The notes under the pieces: model-generated
What the model was told of the DNA's origin: nothing
What the model saw: the letters and a program-made list of their open reading frames with translations, nothing else
Databases searched by the model: none
NCBI RefSeq assembly: GCF_000689395.1
Contig: NZ_HG966617.1
Coordinates: forward strand, 1,301,274 to 1,365,273
Length of the DNA stretch: 64,000 nucleotides
From: Candidatus Phaeomarinobacter ectocarpi
GTDB lineage: Bacteria > Pseudomonadota > Alphaproteobacteria > CGMCC-115125
Direction of reading: 5' to 3'
Shown here: in pieces, positions 1 to 10,980 of the stretch
How the letters are laid out: every line of letters starts with the position of its first letter
How positions within the stretch are numbered: position 1 is the stretch's first letter
Made by a program: the position numbers and the translations under genes

Positions 1-2366
<2,366 letters not shown>

Positions 2367-2372
2367 TGAAGT

Positions 2373-2921
2373 TTATGGTCGCAGGTTCCAGGGCTCGACC
2401 TGGCCTGCGATCGTAACAGTGTCGTCCGAGGCGAACGCTTGAAGCGCGCCTGCGCAAATTTCCTCATGGGTCAGCCAGCGAGATTGGCCGTCCTCGTGAA
2501 CAAATCCAAGAAGTACCTGCCGGTAACGTATATGCGGCAGGCCCTGCATATGCCGGACTCGAACCTCTCCTAACGCGCTCGGACGGGAGGCTGCAGAGCC
2601 CAGAACCTCAACCAGTGTTCCGTCTGCCGCCATCTGGTGTGCGATATGCGACCGCAGCGGCTCGTCACGCCCATGCATCCAGATCAGTGAGGCCGCAAAG
2701 GGGCCGTGTGCTGCCGCTACTTCATCAAGTGTGGACAGGAAAGCAGGACCGTCCGCCCAGTCGATATCATAGGCTTGGGTCCGACTATGCAGCCCTGCAT
2801 CGTCAAAAGAAAAGCTACTCGCGCGTCTCGACAAAACGACGACATCTCCCGGCGTGTCCTTAGCGATTTGTTGCGCCGCAGATTTCAGCATGCCGGAGGT
2901 GCCGATGAGGAGAAGCGACAT
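2373..2921 (-). CDS. Rossmann-fold SDR-like hypothetical protein
   Basis: A 182-residue protein starting MSLLLIGTSGML, a glycine-rich nucleotide-binding turn, followed by VVVLSRRASSF as a typical second beta strand and basic residues that could prefer NADP. It lacks the usual Tyr-x-x-x-Lys catalytic pair of classical short-chain dehydrogenases, and is shorter than them, so it may bind a dinucleotide without being a standard SDR enzyme. Start ATG 2921 has AAGGA upstream that overlaps the stop codon of the dienelactone hydrolase-like gene (12-base spacer), so the two are almost certainly co-transcribed. The specific role is unknown. Confidence 0.75.
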   Translation of the reverse strand: MSLLLIGTSGMLKSAAQQIAKDTPGDVVVLSRRASSFSFDDAGLHSRTQAYDIDWADGPAFLSTLDEVAAAHGPFAASLIWMHGRDEPLRSHIAHQMAADGTLVEVLGSAASRPSALGEVRVRHMQGLPHIRYRQVLLGFVHEDGQSRWLTHEEICAGALQAFASDDTVTIAGQVEPWNLRP

Positions 2922-2933
2922 GTGCCTGTTTCC

Positions 2934-3857
2934 TTAGAGAAGCGTGCGCGTCATGAAGGCCTTCGCATCCGCAAATGCCTTCTCACGCATTGCCGGGTTG
3001 CCGCCAATATGCGCGCCTCTTTTTGTCATGGTGGCAAATCCTTCAATGCGCGCTTCGCGGCTTGAAACATCCACACCCTTGTCGGTCATCATTCGGCCAT
3101 CTGCTGTGACGGTGATGTTCCGCGTGGGCGGCAGTGCGATAACATCCGGAAGGAATGTCAATTCGTCTGTGCTGTCGAACGAGTGGTAGCTCTCCGGGTA
3201 CAGAATGATTTCAGCATTGCCGCCATGGGCGTTGATATCATCGGTCAATTCAACAGCTGGCGCGGCGGGTGTGTAGTCCTCTGCTTCACCCATCAATGTG
3301 CACATGGGCGCATCGGACCAGCGATTGTCCTCAACTTTGATATGTGTTGCCGGATAGACCGGCATGTGTGCCGCAAAGCGTTGGCCATTCACACTGAGCT
3401 TTTCAGCAATCGGCAGCCAGGCAGCATATGTGGCCATGCCGCCGCCAAGGCTCCAGCCAGCGATACCGACCCGCTTTGAGTCAATCTTTGGGTTGTCGGC
3501 GAGCAAAGCCAGCGCGGCATAAGCATCGCAGATCATCATTGCCATGGTCACGTCGATCTGGGTGGTTGAGACTTCCAGCGTGCCGCGCGCTTCAAATGAG
3601 TGCGGTCGGAAGGTGGCAATCCCCATCTCATGAAACATGTCGGCATAATCCAAATGGTGTGATCGCCACCCGTAAGATCCATGGCACATCACGACACAGG
3701 GGAACGGGCCATCGCCTTTTGGTAATTCCAGGTCACCGAAAATATCCTGGGGTTTTGCGGAGCCATCCAGTATCTGCGTGAATTCAAAGGCGTCGCTGCT
3801 CGTATATGGAATGCGTTCGCCCCGGTCCGTGCGTGGATCGCGTGTGAGTTCAACCAT
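2934..3857 (-). CDS. Dienelactone hydrolase-family alpha/beta hydrolase
   Basis: An alpha/beta-hydrolase of about 307 residues. It shows an oxyanion-side motif VVMCHGSYGW, the nucleophile elbow GIAGWSLGGG (Ser in GxSxG), an Asp-containing region near EAEDYTPAAP, and a catalytic His in LYPESYHSFD. This arrangement fits the dienelactone hydrolase family, which hydrolyses cyclic ester or lactone substrates; the real substrate cannot be read. I prefer ATG 3857 (MVELTRDPRTD) because GGGGGA lies upstream at good spacing; the frame is open to 3929. It is the first gene of a two-gene unit with the SDR-like protein and is divergent from the isomerase at 3975. Confidence 0.85.
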   Translation of the reverse strand: MVELTRDPRTDRGERIPYTSSDAFEFTQILDGSAKPQDIFGDLELPKGDGPFPCVVMCHGSYGWRSHHLDYADMFHEMGIATFRPHSFEARGTLEVSTTQIDVTMAMMICDAYAALALLADNPKIDSKRVGIAGWSLGGGMATYAAWLPIAEKLSVNGQRFAAHMPVYPATHIKVEDNRWSDAPMCTLMGEAEDYTPAAPAVELTDDINAHGGNAEIILYPESYHSFDSTDELTFLPDVIALPPTRNITVTADGRMMTDKGVDVSSREARIEGFATMTKRGAHIGGNPAMREKAFADAKAFMTRTLL

Positions 3858-3974
3858 GGCTTTGTCCCCCAATCGGTCCGCACGGCTGCTTTGCCCTGCC
3901 GACAGTGTTCTTCTGTTGTTGTTGGTCACACAATGGGATGATCAGGCCATGTGCCGCAAGGGAGGGAGAGTGAC

Positions 3975-4598
3975 ATGACTGCTAAACCCGATGGCAAAAC
4001 AGTCGATTTCTATTTCGGGCTTTCCAGCCGCTATTCCTATCTGGCGCATACGCAACTTGACGGCATCGCCGAGAGAACCGGTGCCACATTCGTGTGGAAG
4101 CCGCTTTTCACGCCCGACCTGATGAACAAGCAAGGGCAAAACCCCTTCGCGTCTGCGCCGCCGTCAGGTGCCTATGATGTTGGATATCGTTTGCGCGATG
4201 TGGCGCGGTGGGCAAGGCACTATGGCATTCCGTTCATAGAGATTGATGGGCGTCTGGAAGGTGATCGCCGTCAGTTCTCGTTGGCAGCGGTCGCCGGAGC
4301 CACACTTGGCAAAGCCGAAGCCATGTCGAAGGCTATTTTTGCGGCGATGTTCCAGAGTGAACGCCGATCATTGACCGATATCGAGCTTGTTGAGATCGCT
4401 GTGGCGATGGGGCTGGACGCTAGCACTTTTTCAGATGCCCTCACGTCACCTCAAACCGAAGTCCTGCACACAAGCCACATTGAAAGCGGCATTGCTGCAG
4501 GGGTGTTCGGCGCGCCCACGTTCGTTTGCGAAGGCCATCTGTGGTTTGGCAATGACCGGTTGGTGCTCTTGGAGGAGTGGCTTGCAGCCAACGTCTAG
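3975..4598 (+). CDS. 2-hydroxychromene-2-carboxylate isomerase / DsbA-like thioredoxin-fold protein
   Basis: A 207-residue protein of the DsbA / GST-kappa fold. The start VDFYFGLSSRYSYLA (FxxxxSxYSY) is the glutathione-binding, Ser-containing segment of 2-hydroxychromene-2-carboxylate isomerases, and GVFGAPTFVCEGHLWFGNDRL-type C-terminal sequence (cis-Pro loop then W-FG-DRL) is diagnostic of that family. Family members act in naphthalene or polycyclic aromatic breakdown, but many homologues occur outside such pathways, and no aromatic dioxygenase genes are nearby. ATG 3975 is chosen because GGGAGGGAGAG precedes it. The last four bases overlap the end of the convergent beta-lactamase gene. Confidence 0.85.
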   Translation: MTAKPDGKTVDFYFGLSSRYSYLAHTQLDGIAERTGATFVWKPLFTPDLMNKQGQNPFASAPPSGAYDVGYRLRDVARWARHYGIPFIEIDGRLEGDRRQFSLAAVAGATLGKAEAMSKAIFAAMFQSERRSLTDIELVEIAVAMGLDASTFSDALTSPQTEVLHTSHIESGIAAGVFGAPTFVCEGHLWFGNDRLVLLEEWLAANV

Positions 4599-5443
4599 TT
4601 GGCCGTGCCCAGATAGCGCGGCAAATCTGCAAGTAGGCTGTCGCGGGCACGGATACTTGCGTAGCCTTCGGTGGGGCCGTCGTCACGGATGAGCCTCGCA
4701 AAGACCAAGGGTGTATCCTCAGGCACGTTGTCGCCCTTGGGCCAATCATTCGTCCAGCCAACGAACCAACCGATCTGTCGGTCACGCATGACGGTCCCAT
4801 CGGCATCGCGGGCAAAACCACTCCCCGTCTTGCCTTTGACGGTCTGATCTTCGCCAAAGCCATAAGAGGCAGTAGTCTCAATGGCCAGTTCCTGGGACGC
4901 AACTTTGACAGGCAGCGAACGCATCATGAGTTTGCTGAGAAATGCAATCTGCTCCCGAGGGGAAATGGAGAGCGACGAGCTGAGCCATGCATGGGTAATC
5001 CCATTGTCTTCTCCTGCAGTCCCGCTCATGTCCTGGTTGCCGTATTTGAAGCGTTCCAGATAAGGCGCAATGCCTTCAAGGCCCAATGGGCGGGTCACTT
5101 CCCACGAGTACCAGACGACTGAATCCCGCAACCATGTTCTGGGAGTCGCTGTGGCCTTCCAGGTATCAATCCAGGCGACATGCTTGTCCGGGTCGAAGTC
5201 AACAGAGGGCGTCTCCGATGATGTGAGCGCGCGGGTGTCAAAACCGATGACAGCCAAGGGCAACTTGAACGTGGATGCAGGTGTCGCGCGGCTGTCGCAG
5301 TTACCTTCTTCAACCAGGGTTTCGCCGGTGTCGGATCGGGCAATAAGGGTGCAGGCGGCTTGGATATCGGTTTGGGCAACAGCGGAACCAAGGGGCATGA
5401 CAGCAACCATCAACGCTACAAAAAAGGTGGGACGCGAATACAT
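4595..5443 (-). CDS. Class D (OXA-type) beta-lactamase
   Basis: A 282-residue periplasmic serine beta-lactamase, of normal class D length. A signal peptide is visible (MYSRPTFFVALMVAVMPLG, cleavage after AVA). All class D motifs are present in order: STFK (Ser57 nucleophile, Lys60), SVV at Ser108, YGN at Tyr134 within YGNQDMSG, KTG at Lys205 and the following W-x-x-G (GWFVGW). ISPREQ matches the conserved helix after the SSL segment. Such enzymes hydrolyse penicillins and some cephalosporins or carbapenems; the spectrum cannot be read. Start ATG 5443 is chosen by the signal peptide, though the frame is open to 5671. No mobile element or integron site flanks it, so it looks like a resident gene. 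Confidence 0.92.
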   Translation of the reverse strand: MYSRPTFFVALMVAVMPLGSAVAQTDIQAACTLIARSDTGETLVEEGNCDSRATPASTFKLPLAVIGFDTRALTSSETPSVDFDPDKHVAWIDTWKATATPRTWLRDSVVWYSWEVTRPLGLEGIAPYLERFKYGNQDMSGTAGEDNGITHAWLSSSLSISPREQIAFLSKLMMRSLPVKVASQELAIETTASYGFGEDQTVKGKTGSGFARDADGTVMRDRQIGWFVGWTNDWPKGDNVPEDTPLVFARLIRDDGPTEGYASIRARDSLLADLPRYLGTAN

Positions 5444-5492
5444 GATCAAAAACTCAATACAAATCAGGAAAGGGCGGACGGGGCCGTCTGAT

Positions 5493-5978
5493 TTAGAGAG
5501 TTTTGAACATGATGTGGGCATCAACATGGCCAAGTGTCGGATGCGCAAAGGCGCCGGGGAGCGTTCCCACGATTTCAAAGCCCAATCTCTGCCACAGAGC
5601 GACGGCCCCCGTGTTCGTTGCGACCACAAGATTGAATTGCATTGCGGTGAAGCTCTGGCGACGAGCCTCATCCTGAGAGTGTTCGCACATGGCGGCGGCT
5701 ATACCGCGCCCCCGCGCATCAACTGACGTGACATAGCCGCAGTTGGCCACATGGGACCCGCCGCCCATCTGGTTCGCCTTCATGAAGTAGGTGCCCAGCG
5801 CTGTGCGGTCTTCAAGCGCAACAAATGTGTGTTTGTCCGGTGCTAGCCAGTAGGTGAGGGCATCCTCTCGACTGAGATCTCGGGGCAGGGCATAGGTTTC
5901 GCCTGCCCGGATGACCGGCTCCAGCATGCCCCAGATCGCATCGGAGTCCGCATTGATGGCAGGGCGTATGGTCAGCAT
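5493..5978 (-). CDS. GNAT-family N-acetyltransferase
   Basis: A GCN5-related acetyltransferase of about 161 residues that would transfer an acetyl group from acetyl-CoA to an unknown amine. The acetyl-CoA binding motif appears as VDARGRGIAAAMCEH (R/Q-x-x-G-x-G/A), followed by NTGAVALWQRLGFEIVG, the typical motif B with a conserved GF. The start MLTIRPA at 5978 matches family N-termini; the frame is open to 6164 but that extension overlaps ftsB and has no family support. It follows the beta-lactamase gene on the same strand upstream, with 49 bases between them. No linkage to antibiotic acetylation can be claimed. Confidence 0.85.
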   Translation of the reverse strand: MLTIRPAINADSDAIWGMLEPVIRAGETYALPRDLSREDALTYWLAPDKHTFVALEDRTALGTYFMKANQMGGGSHVANCGYVTSVDARGRGIAAAMCEHSQDEARRQSFTAMQFNLVVATNTGAVALWQRLGFEIVGTLPGAFAHPTLGHVDAHIMFKTL

Positions 5979-6138
5979 GAAAGGATCTCGAGTCTGTGGC
6001 GTGTGTACTCTGTAAAGACCTCTATCACATGGCCTAACTTGCTCATGAAAAGCTGGAATCAAAAATCCAGCGACTCGCTCTAAGTTACTGACTTTTATGG
6101 GGTTGCCATGAGAATCATTTTTGTGATTCCCTAAGTGC

Positions 6139-6501
6139 ATGAAGATGCACAACACGATTCGCACGACACATTACGGCGGACGTTACTCAGCGGAACGTGA
6201 TGGCCTGCGGTCGCGTTTGGGACGGGCAATCGTGCCTGTGGCCTGCCTGTGCATCATGGGTTACTTCGCCTACCACGCAATCCATGGCGACAACGGCCTG
6301 TTGCGGCTCGCTGAGATACGCGAGGTGCGCCAGGAGTTGTCTCAAAAGGTCCTCTCGGCCCAGCAGATCAGACGTGACCTTGAACGCGATGTGGCGCTTT
6401 TGCGTCCAGAAAGCCTGGACCCGGATTTGCTGGATGAGCGCGCCCGAGCGGCCCTCGGTTTTGCGCACCCTGACGAGTTGACGGTTTTTGTTGACGAGTA
6501 G
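6139..6501 (+). CDS. ftsB: Septum formation initiator FtsB/DivIC-like protein
   Basis: A 120-residue single-pass inner-membrane protein. The N-terminal cytoplasmic segment is basic, residues ~30-46 (IVPVACLCIMGYFAYHAI) form the transmembrane helix, and ~55-95 (LAEIREVRQELSQKVLSAQQ) form a coiled coil. The C-terminal LDPDLLDERARAALGF is a signature of the FtsB/DivIC family. In Escherichia coli FtsB, FtsL and FtsQ form a divisome complex. Its position before pdhA and shortly after eno is the usual alphaproteobacterial arrangement, here separated from eno by an accessory block. ATG 6145 is an alternative start. Confidence 0.9.
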   Translation: MKMHNTIRTTHYGGRYSAERDGLRSRLGRAIVPVACLCIMGYFAYHAIHGDNGLLRLAEIREVRQELSQKVLSAQQIRRDLERDVALLRPESLDPDLLDERARAALGFAHPDELTVFVDE

Positions 6502-6690
6502 TCAGTTTTGCCCGTTATCAGGCAGTTCCGACCCGATTACGAATTCGAGCCGGTTCTCACAATTTTGTAACCCGTAGCCCGGTGCATTCGACGCTTTTGT
6601 GCGCATGAGTGCATCGCGAATTAAGCCCTGGCACGGTAGAGTCTGACCAGATCACGTCATTCGCCATAATTTGGCACGAGGGAGTCCTAG

Positions 6691-7800
6691 ATGGCTGCGC
6701 GCAGCACGGCGAAAAAAATCGCCCCGAAGAAAAACGCGTCAAAATCCGTCGCTGAGAAGGAAGGGGAGCGACAGGATATTTCTCAGGGAGAGTGGGACAA
6801 GGTCAAGCGCGCCAAATCAGAGATGTCGAAGGAAGAGACCCTTCAGGCCTACCGCGACATGCTGCTGATCCGCCGTTTTGAAGAACGCGCCGGCCAGATG
6901 TACGGCATGGGTCTTATTGGTGGATTCTGTCACCTCTATATCGGCCAGGAAGCGGTGGTGACCGGTGTCGAACTGGCGTTGAAGGATGGCGACCAGATCA
7001 TCACATCCTACCGCGATCACGGGCACATGCTGGCCAAGAACATGGACCCCAAGGGCGTAATGGCCGAGCTGACCGGCCGCGAGGGCGGCTATTCGCGCGG
7101 CAAGGGCGGCTCTATGCACATGTTCTCCACCGAGAAGGCCTTTTATGGCGGCCACGGCATTGTCGGCGCGCAGGTGCCGATTGGGACCGGGCTTGCCTTC
7201 GCCAATGCCTATCGAGATGACGGCAAGGTGTCCGCGACGTTCTTCGGTGAAGGGGCATCCAACCAGGGGCAGGTCTACGAGGCCTTCAACATGGCCGAGC
7301 TTTGGAAACTGCCGGTGATCTATGTGATTGAAAACAACGGCTACGCCATGGGCACCTCGCTCAAGCGCGCCGCAGCCGAAACCCACCTCCATAAGCGCGG
7401 CCGGTCCTTCAACATTCCCGGTGAAGAAGTGGACGGCATGGACGTAGCGAAGGTGCGCGAGGCTGCATCAAGGGCCGCCCAATGGTGCCGGGAGGGTAAT
7501 GGGCCGGTGATCCTCGAAATGAAGACCTATCGCTATCGCGGCCACTCAATGTCCGACCCGGCGAAGTATCGCTCGAAGGATGAAGTGCAAAAGATGCGCA
7601 CCGACCATGACCCGATTGACCTCGTGCGCAAGCGCATTCTGGACGCAGACTGGGCAAGCGAAGACGACCTCAAGAAGATCGACCGTGAGATCAAGGACAC
7701 TGTCTCAGCCGCTGCTGAGTTTGCGCAGGAAAGCCCGGAACCCGATCCCAAGGAACTGTGGACAGACATCTATGCGCCTCTGGAAGGAGGAGCAAACTGA
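6691..7800 (+). CDS. pdhA: Pyruvate dehydrogenase E1 component, alpha subunit
   Basis: A 369-residue thiamine diphosphate-dependent subunit which, with the beta subunit, decarboxylates pyruvate and passes the acetyl group to E2 lipoate. Residues ~1-40 are a lysine-rich, Ala-rich extension. The core shows [20 protein letters not shown], the GKGGSMHMF loop, and the TPP/Mg motif [14 protein letters not shown]...VIENN. Phosphorylation-loop-like [14 protein letters not shown] is present as in other E1 alpha proteins. The stop TGA shares its A with the ATG of pdhB. A 189-base spacer after ftsB holds the likely promoter, but I cannot point to convincing -35/-10 boxes. Confidence 0.97.
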   Translation: MAARSTAKKIAPKKNASKSVAEKEGERQDISQGEWDKVKRAKSEMSKEETLQAYRDMLLIRRFEERAGQMYGMGLIGGFCHLYIGQEAVVTGVELALKDGDQIITSYRDHGHMLAKNMDPKGVMAELTGREGGYSRGKGGSMHMFSTEKAFYGGHGIVGAQVPIGTGLAFANAYRDDGKVSATFFGEGASNQGQVYEAFNMAELWKLPVIYVIENNGYAMGTSLKRAAAETHLHKRGRSFNIPGEEVDGMDVAKVREAASRAAQWCREGNGPVILEMKTYRYRGHSMSDPAKYRSKDEVQKMRTDHDPIDLVRKRILDADWASEDDLKKIDREIKDTVSAAAEFAQESPEPDPKELWTDIYAPLEGGAN

Positions 7801-9212
7801 TGCCGACAAACATCACCATGCCCGCCCTGTCGCCCACCATGGAAGAAGGCACCCTGGCCAAATGGCTGGTCAAGGAAGGCGACAGCGTCGAGGCCGGCGA
7901 TGTCATCGCCGAGATCGAAACTGACAAGGCAACCATGGAGGTGGAAGCCGTCGACGAAGGCGTCATCGGCAAGATCGTCGTGGCGGAAGGCACAGAAGAA
8001 GTGCCGGTCAATGATGTGATCGCAGTGTTGCTGGAAGAGGGCGAAGACGAGGGTGACATTGACAGCGCCGCGCCTGCAGACACCAAGAAGGCCGACGCGG
8101 AGCCGTCCAAGCAGTTGGACAGCCGCACTGAGGCAAAATTGGACGCCAAGTCCGACGATGGAGCTGGCGATGATGCCGCCGCGCAGGTGGTTGCCAACTT
8201 AACAGAACCCGAAGTGCCCGACGGTGTCGAACTCAAATCCATTACCGTGCGTGAAGCCTTGCGCGATGCCATGGCTGAAGAGATGCGCGCGGACGACCGC
8301 GTGTTCGTGATGGGTGAGGAAGTGGCCGAGTATCAAGGCGCCTACAAGGTGACCCAGGGGCTGCTGGAAGAATTCGGTGCTCGGCGGGTGATCGATACGC
8401 CGATCACCGAGCACGGCTTTGCAGGGATCGGCGTCGGCGCGGCCTTTGCCGATCTGCGGCCGATCGTTGAATTCATGACCTTCAACTTTGCCATGCAGGC
8501 GATCGACCAAATCATCAACTCCGCCGCCAAGACCCGCTATATGGCTGGGGGGCAAATCGGTTGCCCCATTGTGTTCCGCGGACCCAACGGCGCGGCTGCC
8601 CGCGTTGCCGCCCAGCACAGCCAGGATTACGCGGCCTGGTACGCGCACATTCCCGGCCTGGTGGTCATCGCGCCTTATTCGGCAGCGGACGCCAAGGGCC
8701 TGCTCAAGGCGGCAATCCGCGACCCAAACCCGGTTATCTTCCTTGAAAACGAAGTGATGTATGGCAAGTCCTTCGATGTACCGGACACGGACGACTGGAT
8801 CGTGCCCATCGGCAAGGCGAAAGTGCTGAAGGAGGGGACGGACGTCACCATCGTCTCCCACTCCCACAGCCTGACCTATGTAATGGATGCGCTGCCCGAA
8901 CTTGAAGAGGCAGGCATCAACGCTGAGGTCATTGACCTGCGCACCATCCGCCCGCTGGACAAGCAGGCGGTGATCGACAGCGTGAAAAAAACCAACCGCT
9001 GCGTGACCGTTGAAGAAGGCTGGAGCATCTGCGGCATCGGCTCAGAGATATCCGCGATCCTGATGCAGGACGCGTTTGACTATCTCGATGCACCGGTTAT
9101 GCGAGTGGCCGGTAAGGACGTGCCCATGCCTTATGCCGCCAATCTTGAAAAACTGGCGTTGCCAAGCGCCGCAGAAGTGGTCGAGGCGGTGAAAACCGTC
9201 ACGTACAAGTAA
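7800..9212 (+). CDS. pdhB: Pyruvate dehydrogenase E1 component, beta subunit with N-terminal lipoyl domain
   Basis: A 470-residue beta subunit. Residues 1-80 are a lipoyl domain (lipoylated Lys43 in ETDKAT) joined by an acidic, Ala/Asp-rich linker (~80-155) to the E1-beta core starting near [16 protein letters not shown]. Core motifs include [34 protein letters not shown] and [13 protein letters not shown] lipoyl domain on E1-beta is known in several alphaproteobacteria. ATG 7800 overlaps the pdhA stop (TGATG), implying translational coupling. The lipoyl domain is nearly identical to that of the following E2. Confidence 0.97.
   Translation: MPTNITMPALSPTMEEGTLAKWLVKEGDSVEAGDVIAEIETDKATMEVEAVDEGVIGKIVVAEGTEEVPVNDVIAVLLEEGEDEGDIDSAAPADTKKADAEPSKQLDSRTEAKLDAKSDDGAGDDAAAQVVANLTEPEVPDGVELKSITVREALRDAMAEEMRADDRVFVMGEEVAEYQGAYKVTQGLLEEFGARRVIDTPITEHGFAGIGVGAAFADLRPIVEFMTFNFAMQAIDQIINSAAKTRYMAGGQIGCPIVFRGPNGAAARVAAQHSQDYAAWYAHIPGLVVIAPYSAADAKGLLKAAIRDPNPVIFLENEVMYGKSFDVPDTDDWIVPIGKAKVLKEGTDVTIVSHSHSLTYVMDALPELEEAGINAEVIDLRTIRPLDKQAVIDSVKKTNRCVTVEEGWSICGIGSEISAILMQDAFDYLDAPVMRVAGKDVPMPYAANLEKLALPSAAEVVEAVKTVTYK
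7818..8051 (+). repeat. Lipoyl-domain duplication, copy 1 (in pdhB)
   Basis: The first copy of a duplicated coding segment; its partner is at 9240-9473, an offset of exactly 1422 bases. Over the first 48 residues, from [16 protein letters not shown] onward, the two translations differ at only two positions (EA against AS). The DNA differs mostly at third codon positions. Similarity falls off over the last ~30 residues. Confidence 0.9.
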
Positions 9213-9221
9213 GAGCGCCCC

Positions 9222-10592
9222 ATGCCCATACCCATTCTCATGCCCGCATTATCGCCCACCATGGAGGAGGGAACCCTCGCCAAATGGCTGGTGAAGGAAG
9301 GGGACAGTGTGGCTTCCGGCGACGTGATCGCCGAAATCGAAACCGACAAGGCGACCATGGAAGTGGAAGCGGTGGACGAGGGGACTCTCGCAAAAATCCT
9401 GATTGATGAAGGCACGGAAGGTGTCGAGATCAACAAGCCGATCGCCGTCATCCTCGAAGAGGGAGAAGACGACAGCGCGCTTGAGGGTTTTGATGCAAGT
9501 GGTGCTGCGCCGTCGGCCCCATCTGCTCAATCCCCCGTGCCACCAACCAGTAAGAGTTCAGAGGATGAGGACGAGAGCGGGGCAGAAGATGAAACCCCGA
9601 CCTCCGAAAGTGGCAAGAATGAAAAGGCAAAGGCATCAGACCCTGCTACACCGCCTGCCCCTGAAAAAGACGGTGAACGCATTTTTGCAAGCCCGCTTGC
9701 GCGCCGCATCGCCGCTGACAAGGGCATCGACCTGTCGGCCATCGAGGGCTCGGGCCCCCATGGCCGTATCATCAAGGCAGACGTTGAAAGCGCGACACCG
9801 GGCATGAAGGCAGCCAAGGAAGACGCGCCGAAGAAGGCCGTGGCTTCGTCCAGGGGCGGCATGGTCGGTTCATTGCCTGACCCGCGTCTCTACTACGAAG
9901 ACGGAAGCTACGAGGAAGTGCCTCTGGATGGCATGCGCAAATCCATTGCCAAGCGTCTGACCCAGTCGAAGCAGGAAATCCCGCACTACTATCTCACCAT
10001 CGATTGTGAGCTGGATGAGCTGCTGCGAGTCCGCAAGGAGCTGAACGCGCGCGGCGAGAAGGACGGCATCAAGGTGTCGGTGAATGACTTCATCATCCGC
10101 GCTTCCGCTCTGGCCCTTATGAAAGTGCCGGACTGCAACGTGTCCTATGCGGGCGATGCGCTGCTGAAGCACAAGCATGCTGATATCGGTGTCGCCGTGG
10201 CGCTCGACGGCGGGCTTATCACTCCGATCGTCAAGGCAGCGGACACCAAGGGGCTGGCGCAGATTTCTGCCGAGGTAAAGGACCTCGCGGCACGTGCGAA
10301 AGACAAGAAGCTCAAGCCCTCTGATTATGAAGGCGGTTCTTTCTCCGTTTCCAATCTAGGCATGTTTGGCATCAAGAATTTCACGGCGGTTATTAACCCG
10401 CCTCAGTCCGCCATCATGGCGGTGGGGGCCGGGGAAGAACGGCCGGTTGTGAAGAACGGTACACTTGGATCCGCTACCATGATGACAGTGACGTTATCGT
10501 GTGATCATCGGGCCATCGACGGTGCGCTGGGCGCGCAGCTTCTGCAGGCTTTCAAGATCCTGATTGAAGACCCGCTGACCATGCTGTTGTAG
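9222..10592 (+). CDS. pdhC: Dihydrolipoamide acetyltransferase (E2) of pyruvate dehydrogenase
   Basis: A 456-residue E2, the structural core of the complex, which transfers acetyl from lipoamide to CoA. Order: lipoyl domain (1-80, Lys43), a charged Pro/Ala/Ser linker (~85-145), a peripheral-subunit-binding domain (~150-185: [16 protein letters not shown] and [13 protein letters not shown]), a second linker, then the catalytic domain from ~225. The active-site motif DHRAIDG is near residue 430 and the protein ends in LTMLL, as usual. ATG 9222 is nine bases after the pdhB stop. Confidence 0.97.
   Translation: MPIPILMPALSPTMEEGTLAKWLVKEGDSVASGDVIAEIETDKATMEVEAVDEGTLAKILIDEGTEGVEINKPIAVILEEGEDDSALEGFDASGAAPSAPSAQSPVPPTSKSSEDEDESGAEDETPTSESGKNEKAKASDPATPPAPEKDGERIFASPLARRIAADKGIDLSAIEGSGPHGRIIKADVESATPGMKAAKEDAPKKAVASSRGGMVGSLPDPRLYYEDGSYEEVPLDGMRKSIAKRLTQSKQEIPHYYLTIDCELDELLRVRKELNARGEKDGIKVSVNDFIIRASALALMKVPDCNVSYAGDALLKHKHADIGVAVALDGGLITPIVKAADTKGLAQISAEVKDLAARAKDKKLKPSDYEGGSFSVSNLGMFGIKNFTAVINPPQSAIMAVGAGEERPVVKNGTLGSATMMTVTLSCDHRAIDGALGAQLLQAFKILIEDPLTMLL
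9240..9473 (+). repeat. Lipoyl-domain duplication, copy 2 (in pdhC)
   Basis: Second copy of the segment at 7818-8051. Both encode a lipoyl domain with the modified Lys in ETDKAT. The first 48 residues agree at 46 positions. Confidence 0.9.
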
Positions 10593-10603
10593 GAACGAGC
10601 GTT

Positions 10604-10966
10604 GTGAAGACGATTAATATCGCTGACAAACACAAGCTGTTCGACGAAGCCTGGACTCCAAAGATCGTTGGGGACCTTAACGGTTCGCAGGTGAAGCTGG
10701 CGAAATTTCGCGGTGAGTTCGCCTGGCATGCCCACGAAAACGAGGATGAGTTTTTTCTCGTCACCAAAGGTACCATGCGCATGAGACTGCGCGACGGTGA
10801 CCAGATCGTCGGCTCGGGAGAATTCATCATCGTTCCGCGCGGCGTGGAACATTGCCCTGTCGCCGAAAGTGATGAAGTGCATGTGATGATGGTCGAGCCG
10901 GCATCAACGGTGAACACCGGCGATCTAGACGACGCGCGAACACTTACCGACCTCGAACGCATCTGA
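10604..10966 (+). CDS. Cupin-domain protein inside the PDH operon
   Basis: A 120-residue single-domain cupin beginning at GTG 10604. Cupin motif 1 appears as FAWHAHENEDEFFLVTKG (two His and a Glu as metal ligands) and motif 2 as GEFIIVPRGVEHCPVA (third His). Small cupins of this type bind a metal; enzymatic or sensing roles differ among them and cannot be read here. It lies 11 bases after pdhC and 14 bases before lpd, so it must be co-transcribed with the pyruvate dehydrogenase genes. No function in the complex is known to me. Confidence 0.88.
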   Translation: MKTINIADKHKLFDEAWTPKIVGDLNGSQVKLAKFRGEFAWHAHENEDEFFLVTKGTMRMRLRDGDQIVGSGEFIIVPRGVEHCPVAESDEVHVMMVEPASTVNTGDLDDARTLTDLERI

Positions 10967-10980
10967 AGGACCACCCACCC

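Noticed and set aside
2384-2413. Hairpin CGCAGG..CCAGG / CCTGG..CCTGCG as eno terminator
   Set aside because: Lies in the coding end of the next gene and is not followed by a T-run.
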